Shown here piece by piece: positions 27,209 through 36,312 of a DNA stretch of 64,000 nucleotides. The position numbers and the translations under genes were made by a program. The first letter of the stretch is position 1. Every line of letters begins with the position of its first letter. The notes below the pieces were generated by a model, which was not told the origin of the DNA, searched no databases, and saw only the letters and a list, made by a program, of their open reading frames with translations. The stretch spans positions 1,540,694 through 1,604,693 of the forward strand of contig OZ221969.1 in NCBI GenBank assembly GCA_965119715.1, read 5' to 3'. The stretch is from JASBYZ01 sp029983705. GTDB lineage: Bacteria; Actinomycetota; Coriobacteriia; Coriobacteriales; JAEZZM01.

Positions 27209-30200
27209 ATGAATTCTTCACACACGCATCGTTTTACCTCTAAAACGATTGCCCTCACACTGGCTGCAGGACTTTGCCTGGGGGCAAATGTAGCCTATGC
27301 AAATCCTCTAGAAAATATCAGCCTAGAAAATTCGCCCGTAGAAGAAAGTAGTTCTGAGATTGATGCTTCTACTCAGGACATTCAAACAGAAACTGATCAA
27401 GCTAATGCTGCAACTAAAACACCATCTAAGCAAGAAGCGCCAGAAACCTTAAAAGAGAGCTCTGAAAAAGATTCAAAAATTGAGGCAGCTCTGAATGAAA
27501 ACATGCCCAAGGAATCTCCAGTTCAAGAGACTAAAATAGACTCTGTTGAAAATACAGCCAAGCCAGAAGCAAACCTAAAGGAAAAATCAGATACAGAAGT
27601 TTCAGAGATTACACCTGAGAGTATTAAACAAGCAAATACTGTAGAAGGTGCAGCTACAAGAGAAACTAGCTCACTTGGTGTATCTGAAGAAAGCACCCCT
27701 GAAAAAATAAAAAGTCCTCAGAGTGATGTAGTAGAAATCAAATCTTTTGATGACTTTAAACCATACTTAGAAATAAAGGAGTATCGTGACGTATTTGAGA
27801 CTAGAAAATATCTTACACTAAAAGCTGGTAATTATCGCTTATCAAAAGATATAAGCATTGACACCACTGACTCTTATTTCTCTGATAAATCCGAAATAAT
27901 TCAATATGGCCTAATTAGTGTTATAGACACAGAGAATAAAAAGAGCTTAAGTTTTAATTTTGACGGATCAGGTAAAACGATAAGCTTTGGTGCCAACAGC
28001 GCTGTTCCACTATTTGGATTACTAAAAGCTCAAACCATTAAAATTAGTAATCTAAACATCCATTATCTTGGGGATGTGACAGGATTTCCATTTGTACAAG
28101 AGATTTCTGCTGGTTCTAAAGTGTCACAAGATGGATATGCAGAGGCAGATGGTCTTATCTCTAATGTTAAGGTTAGAGTCGACGGTAACGTTAATTCGCT
28201 TAGAGCAATTGAACGTAGCACTGCATCAAATCATTATGCTGGAAACTATAAGGGTGTTATTGCAACTGGATTTTCATGGTATTTAAGTCAAGTAAATTTA
28301 GAGGATATTGATATTTCTGTAGCAGGCAATATTGGATCGAATAAGGTCCCAGATGAGCCAAACGCATCTGCTGCCTCATATGGATTAACATGGCATTATT
28401 CTAATGTTTGGTATAATAAGAACGCAGATGGACCACAAGGTAAGGTTTGGGATGAATTACATGGAAAGCGTAATCCCCAAGTCTTATATGATGTTGGACA
28501 TATCACCAATCTCAATATTAATGTAGGCGGTAACATTCAAGCCTTTACAAATGGTGCTGGTTATACCGCAGGCATTGGCCATGATATGGGAGAAGCCTGG
28601 ATTGACAATGCACACATTACTATTAAAGGTGACATTAAAACAATAATGAGCGGAACCACTCCCCTTAATCGCTCAATATCATCTACACACGCTCACGGTA
28701 TCTCAGAAGAAGTAATGAATTTTACCAATTCGAGTTTGAACGTTAACAGTATTATTTATGAGAGTGACCCTGGGCTTCATGCAGAAAAACAAAAAGAAAA
28801 AATCAGATCTATAGATTTTGCTCGTGTGAGCGCTCTGGCTGAAGACAACTCTAAAGGTAACTATATTAATATCAAAAACAATACTATCCAGGTCAAAAAC
28901 GGCATACACGTAAAAAGCAGCCTGCATGTAGACGCGTCACCAACATTTATTAATAACTGGAGTTCTAATACAACTGACGGCGTAAACTGGCTTCACCACA
29001 ATGAAAAAAATACCTACACCATAGGTTCAATTAATATACTGGGTACAGGAAGCGCTCAAATATATTACACGGGCTTTGGGCGTAGATGGAGAACAGGCGT
29101 TAATCCGTTAGGAAACCAAGACCCTCTTCCAGTAGCTGAGTTAAAAAATAATAAGCTTACTGTTGGAAAAGTAAATGTTAAAAACCCAAATGGAGATACA
29201 TATATCTTCCTCATGATGCATAATATGTCAAATGCAAAAAACAATTCTGCAGAATATGAAGACCTTATAGTCAAATCTAATTACCTCAAGTTTGTAGGAA
29301 TGGGTGATTTAAGTAATCAGCACCCTATAGTAAATGTATATCCTGTTCTCACTGATAGCAATCAGCTAAAAACTGGGCACATCAAATTAGATACAAATAC
29401 TGCAGGTACTATTGCACTAATGTTTGGCGCTCAAGATAAAAAGCAGCCGCTAGAAAATTGTAAGGCAATTATAAAATCGCTTGAGGTAAAAATTAATTCT
29501 AACAATAGTAAATATGGTGACTTTATCGCAGGAATTTGTGCATATTCACTCTCAAAAGTTGAGAACTGCGCGCTGTATGTGGGAAACATTAACGTCTATA
29601 GTAAATCAAAGAACCCACTTTACTTCGGCCTAGGAACTGGATTTGCCAAAGGCGTAATTCATTCTAACAACAGAGTATTTGTGGATAAAGATATTACCCT
29701 TAAGCATGAAGGTCAAATCTGGGGTGGAGGTTATGCAGGCTATGGCAAGGAGATGAGAATTAATAATACACACTTCCAAATAGGAGGTGTCACAAACATT
29801 ATTGCCGCAAGTGGTGAATATGGCGCTTTTGCTGGCAGATTAGAAGATTGCAAAGTTAGCAAATCTAGTGCACTCCTATTAAATGACTATTTACCTTTTG
29901 TGTATGGGGCAGATGGTGGCACCTTTGATGGCATCGCACACTATATTAATAAACCAGTTCCTAAATTTTTCTCAGGATTTCTTGCTCGTCATGCAAACAA
30001 TAAACCAATCATTAAAAATTCAACGCTTTTAGTAGAAAAAGCAAACCAAGACTCTGTAGTATATAGAACCCAAAATGTGTCTGACCAGAGCACTAATAAC
30101 TTCGTTACCGTTGTTGATGACTCAAAGGATGGCTTTAACCGCAAAGCATACACTACAAAAACCACTACTATTGTTGAAAATGGCACCCCACGTGAGGTAG

Positions 30201-30778
30201 TAGTTAAGTCAGGCGAGCTAGTTGGACAAATTAACATTGCAAAGCGTGATTTCCAAGATAAGTATTGGAATCCAAACATTGGTGCCTATGTGACTGGTAA
30301 AGATGAAGCAAGCTTTGACTATGTTGACAATCAAGATATTGGTAAGTCTAAACTTTCTTTCTTCAGCTTACCTGAGGGCATAATTCTTTCAGATGTATCC
30401 AAGGCAGCACTTCACAATTATTACAATAGACATGCTGGAGTATTTGTTGAAGGTGGTCCGGTTTATGACTTGCTTGGAATTAAGGCTATTACCCCTGATC
30501 CAAAACCACAACCAGAGCCAACACCTAGCCCTGTACCAGATCCAGTGGAACCAAATCCAGAGATTGATTATGAGAGAACTGGATTTTATCTTCCTATTAT
30601 AAAGCCAGTAGATTTTATACCAGCTGAGGCTCATCTTGAAGAAATTGAATCACAAGAAGCTCTTCCTAAAACTGGTGATTCAGAGTTAAGATCTATGAGC
30701 ACTACGCTTATCTATGCGGTAACATTCTTAGGTCTTACTAGCATAGCTGCAGGCATACTCTTAAGAAAGAAAAACTAA
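27209..30778 (+). CDS. Large LPxTG-anchored surface protein
   Basis: 1189 residues from ATG 27209; an in-frame TTG at 27194 would add five residues. The signal peptide (about 1-32, ending AYANP) is followed by an acidic low-complexity region (about 35-175). A long region rich in Asn, Ile and Gly follows, with short beta-strand periodicity (ITNLNINVGGNIQ, IDNAHITIKGDI) that suggests a right-handed beta-helix. A Pro/Glu linker, the motif YERTGFYLP and the sorting signal LPKTGD with helix and RKKN tail end it. An in-frame A7 at 29004-29010 does not break the frame. Probably an adhesin or wall protein; ligand unknown. It lies between two 68-base direct repeats. Confidence 0.85.
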   Translation: MNSSHTHRFTSKTIALTLAAGLCLGANVAYANPLENISLENSPVEESSSEIDASTQDIQTETDQANAATKTPSKQEAPETLKESSEKDSKIEAALNENMPKESPVQETKIDSVENTAKPEANLKEKSDTEVSEITPESIKQANTVEGAATRETSSLGVSEESTPEKIKSPQSDVVEIKSFDDFKPYLEIKEYRDVFETRKYLTLKAGNYRLSKDISIDTTDSYFSDKSEIIQYGLISVIDTENKKSLSFNFDGSGKTISFGANSAVPLFGLLKAQTIKISNLNIHYLGDVTGFPFVQEISAGSKVSQDGYAEADGLISNVKVRVDGNVNSLRAIERSTASNHYAGNYKGVIATGFSWYLSQVNLEDIDISVAGNIGSNKVPDEPNASAASYGLTWHYSNVWYNKNADGPQGKVWDELHGKRNPQVLYDVGHITNLNINVGGNIQAFTNGAGYTAGIGHDMGEAWIDNAHITIKGDIKTIMSGTTPLNRSISSTHAHGISEEVMNFTNSSLNVNSIIYESDPGLHAEKQKEKIRSIDFARVSALAEDNSKGNYINIKNNTIQVKNGIHVKSSLHVDASPTFINNWSSNTTDGVNWLHHNEKNTYTIGSINILGTGSAQIYYTGFGRRWRTGVNPLGNQDPLPVAELKNNKLTVGKVNVKNPNGDTYIFLMMHNMSNAKNNSAEYEDLIVKSNYLKFVGMGDLSNQHPIVNVYPVLTDSNQLKTGHIKLDTNTAGTIALMFGAQDKKQPLENCKAIIKSLEVKINSNNSKYGDFIAGICAYSLSKVENCALYVGNINVYSKSKNPLYFGLGTGFAKGVIHSNNRVFVDKDITLKHEGQIWGGGYAGYGKEMRINNTHFQIGGVTNIIAASGEYGAFAGRLEDCKVSKSSALLLNDYLPFVYGADGGTFDGIAHYINKPVPKFFSGFLARHANNKPIIKNSTLLVEKANQDSVVYRTQNVSDQSTNNFVTVVDDSKDGFNRKAYTTKTTTIVENGTPREVVVKSGELVGQINIAKRDFQDKYWNPNIGAYVTGKDEASFDYVDNQDIGKSKLSFFSLPEGIILSDVSKAALHNYYNRHAGVFVEGGPVYDLLGIKAITPDPKPQPEPTPSPVPDPVEPNPEIDYERTGFYLPIIKPVDFIPAEAHLEEIESQEALPKTGDSELRSMSTTLIYAVTFLGLTSIAAGILLRKKN

Positions 30779-30836
30779 ACCTTTTTCACTTAGATATCTC
30801 TTTAACGCGCCCCATAAATTTATGGGGCGCTTTTTT
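30769..30836 (+). repeat. Direct repeat copy 2 (surface protein 3' end plus terminator)
   Basis: Second copy of the repeat at 26990-27057. It starts in the last codons of the surface protein gene and includes its terminator. Confidence 0.85.
30807..30836 (+). terminator. Terminator of the large surface protein gene
   Basis: GCGCCCC (30807-30813) pairs with GGGGCGC (30824-30830), followed by TTTTTT. The inner CCCCATAAATTTATGGGG is a full palindrome. Confidence 0.9.
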
Positions 30837-30870
30837 CTTAACAGAAATTTAACAAGAGCAAAAATAAAAT

Positions 30871-30913
30871 TATCCCTTTTAAAAACTTGCTATACAAGCT
30901 TTTAAAAGGGATA
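30871..30913 (+). promoter_or_regulatory. Long hairpin that sequesters a ribosome-binding site
   Basis: TATCCCTTTTAAAAACTTG (30871-30889) and CAAGCTTTTAAAAGGGATA (30895-30913) pair over 19 positions with one mismatch around the loop CTATA. The right arm contains the AAAAGGG ribosome-binding site for ATG 30917, so the folded RNA would hide it. A possible -10 (TAAAAT 30865-30870) lies just upstream, so the exact 5' end decides how much of the stem is transcribed. Confidence 0.6.
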
Positions 30914-31349
30914 TCTATGAACAAACAATTAAAGCAGGCACTAGCACTTAGCGCTGCGCTTTCCCTCCCCCTTATATTTAGTAATCAAGCCTTTGCACAA
31001 GATCGTCTCTCAGCTGAGCCCCGCTCAGATAGCAATCTTGCAGAAAAACAAGAGCTTAAGTCTGGAAACTTGTCAGATGCGCAGGCTCAACTTGACAAAA
31101 GCTCAAAAGAACTTAAGGATGCACAAAAAGATTTTGACCACAAAAATCAAGCCGTCTTAGATACTGAAAACGAGCAGGCAAAGCAAAGAGGCCTTGCTAA
31201 TAAAAATTTTGTTGAAGAATTAGAAAAAACTGAAGAAGCTCTCGAGACTAACAAACAGGCCTTAACTCAAGAGAATACGCTAAAAGAAGAGCTTGCTAGT
31301 GCTGAGGCACAAAAAGAAGATGCCCGCAAAAAGTATCAAGCACAATCTC

Positions 31350-31356
31350 AAAAAAA
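31350..31356 (+). repeat. A7 tract at first frame break of the coiled-coil gene
   Basis: The frame moves by +1 here. A6 would read TCT CAA AAA AGC TCT AAA and continue the coiled coil. Confidence 0.7.
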
Positions 31357-32255
31357 GCTCTAAAGAGAGCGCTATTAAAAAAGCAGAAGCTCAAGTAGAG
31401 ACTGCAGAAGCTCTAAAAGAACAAGCCGAAGCAGAAAAGAATCAGGCAGGAGAGCTAAAAAATCGTGCTGATAAAGAACTTAAAGATCAACAGAAACTTG
31501 TAGCTCAAGCCAAGGCTAAAGCAGATGAAGCTAAAGCTCATGCAGATGCTCGAGCTAAAAGTGAACAAGAGGCTAAAACTGAAGCAGACAGTGCCCTTAA
31601 AGAAAAAACCGAGGCAGAAAAAGCAGCAGGCAATGCTCAAGCTGACCTCAATTCAGCAGAAGAAGAATACCTCTCCGCTAAAAAAGATCTCGATGCCGAG
31701 AAGGCAAAAAAGCCTAGTTCTGATCGGGCAATAAAGTTTGCTGAAGAAACTCTTAAAGAAAAAAGTGAGGATGCCAATAGGGCTCGCACAAAACTTAACA
31801 AACTAGAAGATGAGAAGGATTTACTTACTAAAAAATTTGAAGAAGCAAAACAGCAACTGGATGCTGCAACAGAACAAAAAGCTCAAGCTGATAAGGTACT
31901 TAAGCAAAGTCAAACTGAACTTGCTCAGGCCCAAGAAAAACAAACCCGTCTTGAGCAAAAATATCAAATAGCTCAAAAATCTTTAGATGAGGCTACAAAA
32001 AATCTAAAGCAAAAAGAAGAAGCTCTCGTTCAGGCTAAATCTGAGCTTGCACAAGCATCTGAAAACTTATCTAAATTAAGAGCGGCCTTTGATAAGGCAT
32101 CACAAAGAGTTGAGGATGTACAAGAAAAACTTCAAGAGGCACAAAAAGCATTTGCTAAAGCGCTTGCCCAATATGAGCAGCTAAAGCAAGCAGAAAAGCC
32201 TCGTGGGCATCAAGCACCAAGTGCACCAAAAGCACCTAGTGCACCGAGCCTACCT

Positions 32256-32262
32256 AAAAAAA
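32256..32262 (+). repeat. A7 tract at second frame break of the coiled-coil gene
   Basis: The frame moves by +1 here. A6 would read CCT AAA AAA TCT GAA and lead into the Cpl-7 region. Confidence 0.7.
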
Positions 32263-32733
32263 TCTGAAGGACCTATAGCTCCAAGCCTTAGCTATAAAAC
32301 CTCCAACCCACCAAGCTTAGTACATGCGAACTTATCGCCAGAGTATACCGGCTTTTATTCTCAAGAGAGCCTTTCATATGATGAGAGTATTGAGCTCGCA
32401 CTTAAAGTAATTGACGGCTCTTTTGGTTCAGGACAGCTACGAAAGATTAAGCTTGGCAAGCACTATGCGCAAGTTCAAAATATGGTAAACGAGCTACTTG
32501 GCTCTCCAAAAAGGCACAGCCTTGCAAAACAAGCTCATGCCCTAAAGCCTTTCAAGGTATTTGACCAGCCGCTAAAAACTGCGACCTGGTTTGATAAGTT
32601 AGAAGCAGGCACCCAAGTTACTGTTATTGCTATTGATACAAAGAGCGGCTTTGCCTATATAGAGCACGAGGGACTCTTTGGCTATGCCCCACTTGATGCC
32701 CTAGATTTCTTATAAAAAAGTCCCGCAAGCAAA

Positions 32734-32767
32734 AAGCCCTCAGCTTTTTAGTAAAGTCTGAGGGCTT
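32734..32767. terminator. Bidirectional terminator between the coiled-coil gene and uspA
   Basis: AAGCCCTCAG (32734-32743) pairs with CTGAGGGCTT (32758-32767). On the minus strand the stem runs into a T tract, which suits the universal stress gene best. Confidence 0.8.
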
Positions 32768-32791
32768 AAGTGTTTATAAAAGCTTAGCTCA

Positions 32792-33259
32792 TTAATCTTC
32801 GCTTAATTGATGCTCTCCCTTAACAATAAGCACGTCACAGTCAACATTGTGTGCAACAAAGTTTGAAACAGAGCCTAAGAGAGCATACTGAATTCTATTA
32901 AGTCCTCTGTCACCGCAGATAACAAGGTCTGGGTCAGCAGGCTTAATGATGTCATTTACTAAGCTATTCTTTACAGAACCATACTTAATCATTACTTCAA
33001 CGTCTTTAACACCTGCATTTTTAGCCTCTTCTGCAAGCTTTTCAAGCTCTGAGCTTGCATACTCACATACCTCATTTACTAAATCTGGATCATAGCTTGC
33101 AGCTAGATCGTAACGAGACATATCTACTACCTGAGCAAGCACTAGACTTGCGTCAAATGAAATTGAAAGCAATACCGCACGTTTAAATACTTCTATTTGA
33201 GCCTCAGTACCATCAAGAGCAACTAAAACTTTGTTATATTTTTCTTTAGCATATGCCAT
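32792..33259 (-). CDS. Universal stress protein (UspA family)
   Basis: 155 residues from ATG 33259, chosen because GGAGG lies nine bases upstream; the earlier in-frame start lacks one. The single Usp domain begins NKVLVALDGTEAQ and carries the ATP-binding motif GDRGLNRIQYALLGSVS near the end. Such proteins are cytoplasmic and stress-induced; a specific role cannot be read. It is divergent from selD. Confidence 0.92.
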   Translation of the reverse strand: MAYAKEKYNKVLVALDGTEAQIEVFKRAVLLSISFDASLVLAQVVDMSRYDLAASYDPDLVNEVCEYASSELEKLAEEAKNAGVKDVEVMIKYGSVKNSLVNDIIKPADPDLVICGDRGLNRIQYALLGSVSNFVAHNVDCDVLIVKGEHQLSED

Positions 33260-33378
33260 TTTGATGCGCCTCCAGACCTTAAGTCTAAACATATATAAAT
33301 AGGTGCTATTATTAAGCCCTAGACTAATTATAGGCTATTTTTAAATAAAGTGGACTTCAAGGAGAGTGAGAGGAGAAT

Positions 33379-34431
33379 ATGGCAGAAAAAATTAGGCTGA
33401 CTCAAATGTCATCTAAGGCGGGGTGAGCAGCTAAGTGGGGTCCGGAGGACCTTAAGGCCGTTCTAGCTCAAATTGCTCCTGAGCAACAAGATGAACTTTT
33501 ACTTGGATTTGAAACAAGTGATGATGCAGCGCTTGTAAAGATTAATGACGAGCAAACCGCAGTGCTTACCGTGGACTTCTTCACTCCTATTGTTGATGAT
33601 CCATATGATTTTGGACGAGTTGCAGCAGCTAACTCGCTTTCAGATGTATATGCAATGGGTGCAAAACCTGTAGCAGCACTTAACTTACTTGCATTTCCTT
33701 GCTCACTTGGAGCTGAGGTAATTGGAGCAGTTATGCGCGGTGGCAATGACCGCGTTAGACAGGCTGGGGCTTTTACCTTAGGAGGACATACCATTGAAGA
33801 CAAAGAGCCAAAATATGGCTTATCGGTCTTTGGACTTGTTCATCCAGACAAGGTAATCACCAATAAGGGTGCAAAACCGGGAGATATTTTATATCTTTCT
33901 AAGCCTATTGGCACAGGCATTATGACTACAGCACTCAAGTTTGGCCACATCACAGATGATGAGCTTAAACCAGTTGTTGAATCAATGGCTGAGCTTAATA
34001 AGTCAGCAAGTGAGGCAATGGTCGCTGTTAAAGCACATGCTGGTACCGATGTAACCGGATTTGGACTTATTGGCCACCTCCATGAGATGTGTGAGCCTTC
34101 AGGAGTTGCAGCAGAAATTGACTTTGACCAAGTAGAGCTCTTTGATGGTGTATATGACTTTGCTCTTCAAGGCGTTACCCCTGGCAAAACTAGGGAAATG
34201 GTTGAATGGGCAAAAGGTTTTTCAGAAGTAAGAACAGATGACGATGAGCGCAGAGAAACTATTTATAAAGTATTCTGCGACCCTCAAACATCTGGTGGAA
34301 TATTATGTAGCGTTGACCCTCAGGACGCACAAGAGTTTGAGCGCATTGCTCAAGAAAAACTGGGGAGACCTGTCCAAAAGATAGGTAGAATTGTAGAAGG
34401 AAGCGCGGGCTATATTATCGTAAACGCTTAA
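33379..34431 (+). CDS. selD: Selenide, water dikinase (a selenoprotein; TGA 33424 = Sec16)
   Basis: 350 residues if TGA 33424-33426 is read as selenocysteine. The N-terminus is then MAEKIRLTQMSSKAG-U-AAKWG, with Sec at the position of the catalytic Cys/Sec of SelD (normally G[CU]AAK). Downstream are ETSDDAALVKIND, FGRVAAANSLSDVYAMG, the Gly-rich GGHTIEDKEPKYGL and GTDVTGFGLIGHLHEM. A start at 33562 would lack the active site. ATG 33379 follows AGAGGAG. SelD makes selenophosphate from selenide and ATP, the donor for Sec-tRNA. It heads the selenium locus. Confidence 0.93.
33424..33454 (+). promoter_or_regulatory. UGA Sec codon with bacterial SECIS-like hairpin
   Basis: Ten bases after TGA, TGGGGTCC (33436-33443) pairs with GGACCTTA (33447-33454, two G-T wobbles) around the loop GGA. 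The loop is about 17 bases from the UGA, within the known bacterial SECIS range. Confidence 0.65.
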
Positions 34432-34460
34432 CTGCACACTAGGCAGCAACAAATCGGTAA

Positions 34461-34493
34461 GTCTAGTGCGCAGGATTAGCTCGCGCACTAGAC
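34461..34493 (+). repeat. Perfect hairpin between selD and yedF
   Basis: GTCTAGTGCGC (34461-34471) and GCGCACTAGAC (34483-34493) are exact complements around an 11-base loop. There is no T tract, so it is more likely a processing or translation-control element than a terminator. Confidence 0.55.
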
Positions 34494-34516
34494 ATATAAA
34501 AAGGAGCTGTTTAGTT

Positions 34517-34858
34517 ATGTCTCAAAAAAATTTCTTTATTATCACCGATTCTCTAGGTAAAGGCTCTGAAGAGCTTGGAAAACAACTCATGAAGAACTTT
34601 ATCTACACACTTGCACGCTCAGAGCAAAAACCAAAAAAGATCTTCTTTATGAATGAGGGCGTACGCCTCACCTGTGAAGGATCTCCTGTACTTGAAGATC
34701 TTCAGGCACTCGTGGACGCAGGAGTAGAACTTAACTCATGTGGTACCTGTCTTGACTATTATGAACTCCAGGATTCTCTAAAGGTTGGCTCAAGATCAGG
34801 CATGGCTCAAATTGTTGAGGACATGCTAAGCCTTGATGACAGCATCACCATTAGATAA
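34517..34858 (+). CDS. yedF: YedF-like selenium metabolism sulfurtransferase-family protein
   Basis: 113 residues from ATG 34517; AAGGAG lies ten bases upstream. The DsrE-like domain has NFFIITDSLGKGSEELG, KKIFFMNEGVRLT and the conserved cysteine segment ELNSCGTCLDYY. This is the C-terminal DsrE-like part of the YedF selenium-associated family; the N-terminal TusA-like part is absent. It may carry selenium or persulfide to SelD. An in-frame A7 (34524-34530) near the start is intact. Confidence 0.8.
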   Translation: MSQKNFFIITDSLGKGSEELGKQLMKNFIYTLARSEQKPKKIFFMNEGVRLTCEGSPVLEDLQALVDAGVELNSCGTCLDYYELQDSLKVGSRSGMAQIVEDMLSLDDSITIR

Positions 34859-34874
34859 TTCAAGAGGGGTATAC

Positions 34875-36305
34875 GTGGATAAACTCACAGCTCAGGCACT
34901 AAGAAACTTGCCAAAAATAGACGAGATGGCAGCTCAAGACATATTTAGTAACTCAGAGCTCACTCTTCCAGAAGAGCTTATAGTAAAGGTATGTCGTGAG
35001 GTTGTTGATGAGGAGCGAAACAAGCTTTTAGAGCAAGAGGACTACGAGCCACTAAGCTCTGAAGACTTGCTCAAACAAGCCTACTCACAGGCGCTCAGTC
35101 TTGCTCGCCCTAATTTACGCACCTGCGTAAATGCAGCCGGAGTAGTTATCCACACAAACATGGGTAGGTCTGTGCTTTCTGAAGATGCTGCAAAAGCAGT
35201 ATATGAGGTAGCACGCTCCTACTCTAACCTAGAGCTTAATGTAAAAAGTGGACTCAGGGGAAATCGCCACAATCACATTGAAGGCATCATCAAAGAGCTG
35301 ACTGGTGCTGAGGCGGCACTTGTGGTTAATAACAACGCCGCAGCTGTTATGCTTGTCCTAAACGAGCTTGCTAAAGGTAAAGAGGCAATTATTTCTCGTG
35401 GTGAGCTTATCGAAATTGGTGGTTCTTTTAGAATTCCAGCAATTATGGATATGTCAAACGCTCACATGGTTGAGGTGGGAACTACTAACAAAACTCATCT
35501 CTATGACTACCAAAATGCAATCAGCGAAGAGACTTCTATATTTCTAAAGGTACATCCTTCAAACTATAGAATTGTTGGTTTTCAGGAAAGTGTTGACCCG
35601 GTTGAGCTTTGCAATCTTGCTCATGAGCACGGCATTTATGTATATGAAGACCAGGGCTCAGGCGTTTTAGTAAACCTAGAAGACTACGGACTTCCTCATG
35701 AAAGAACAGTTGAAAAAGCCATTGCTGAAGGCATTGATTTGGTAAGCTTTTCTGGAGATAAGCTCTTAGGTAGCGCACAAGCAGGCATTATTGTTGGTAA
35801 AAAAGAGCTAATTGAGCGCTTAAAGAAAAATCAAATGCTTAGAGCACTGCGCCCCGATAAACTTACGCTTACTGCTCTTGAGCATACTCTTCTTACGTAT
35901 AGAGATACTAAAAAAGCACTTAGAGATATCCCTACATTGCGTATGCTTACTAAAAGCTATGATGAGACCCATATAGAAAGCGAGAACTTTATTTCTCGCT
36001 TAAAAAGTAAGCTCTCTCAAGATGCCCTAAAAGACGTAGAGCTTGAAAGCTTAAAAGAAGTATCAAGAGCAGGAGGCGGAGCTCTGCCTGCTATAGACAT
36101 CGCAACGAGCTTAGTCTTAGTGCACTCAAAAAGATGGACTGCTACACAAATGAAAGATTGTATGAGACTTCAGTTTGAAGAGCCTATTATCTGCAGAATT
36201 ATAGATGACACGCTTGCGCTAGATTTACGAACTGTATTATCGCCCGAGCAAACTGAGTATATACTTGATTGCCTTGTAACTGTATTGGAAACCGAGCCTA
36301 AATAA
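34875..36305 (+). CDS. selA: L-seryl-tRNA(Sec) selenium transferase
   Basis: 476 residues from GTG 34875, preferred because AGAGGGG (34863-34869) is five bases upstream. The N-terminal NLPKIDEM, the NVNAAGVVIHTNMGRS-type segment (CVNAAGVVIHTNMGRS) and the PLP lysine in SFSGDKLLGSAQAG are SelA hallmarks. SelA converts Ser-tRNA(Sec) to Sec-tRNA(Sec) with selenophosphate. It overlaps nothing, starts 16 bases after yedF, and selB follows seven bases later. Confidence 0.96.
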   Translation: MDKLTAQALRNLPKIDEMAAQDIFSNSELTLPEELIVKVCREVVDEERNKLLEQEDYEPLSSEDLLKQAYSQALSLARPNLRTCVNAAGVVIHTNMGRSVLSEDAAKAVYEVARSYSNLELNVKSGLRGNRHNHIEGIIKELTGAEAALVVNNNAAAVMLVLNELAKGKEAIISRGELIEIGGSFRIPAIMDMSNAHMVEVGTTNKTHLYDYQNAISEETSIFLKVHPSNYRIVGFQESVDPVELCNLAHEHGIYVYEDQGSGVLVNLEDYGLPHERTVEKAIAEGIDLVSFSGDKLLGSAQAGIIVGKKELIERLKKNQMLRALRPDKLTLTALEHTLLTYRDTKKALRDIPTLRMLTKSYDETHIESENFISRLKSKLSQDALKDVELESLKEVSRAGGGALPAIDIATSLVLVHSKRWTATQMKDCMRLQFEEPIICRIIDDTLALDLRTVLSPEQTEYILDCLVTVLETEPK

Positions 36306-36312
36306 AGACCGA

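Larger units (their letters stand above)
30917..32715 (+). pseudogene. Secreted coiled-coil protein with Cpl-7 wall-binding and SH3-like domains, frameshifted at two A7 tracts
   Basis: A signal peptide (ending AFAQD) is followed by about 400 residues of Ala/Glu/Lys/Gln-rich coiled coil. A short Pro/Ala linker, the motif EYTGFYSQ, a Cpl-7 (CW_7) domain (about 32386-32502; VIDGSFGSGQLRKIKLG, VQNMVNELL) and a final SH3-like domain (about 32530-32712) complete it. Three frames are used: 30917-31363, 31293-32267 and 32203-32715. They join at A7 runs 31350-31356 and 32256-32262; removing one A from each gives one long protein. There is no LPxTG signal, so the Cpl-7 domain probably holds it to peptidoglycan. 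As written only about 149 residues would be made. Phase variation, slippage, decay and base error are all possible. Confidence 0.75.

Noticed and set aside
33562..34431. selD starting at ATG 33562
   Set aside because: This omits the catalytic Sec region and has no ribosome-binding site; ATG 33379 with TGA as Sec fits the family.
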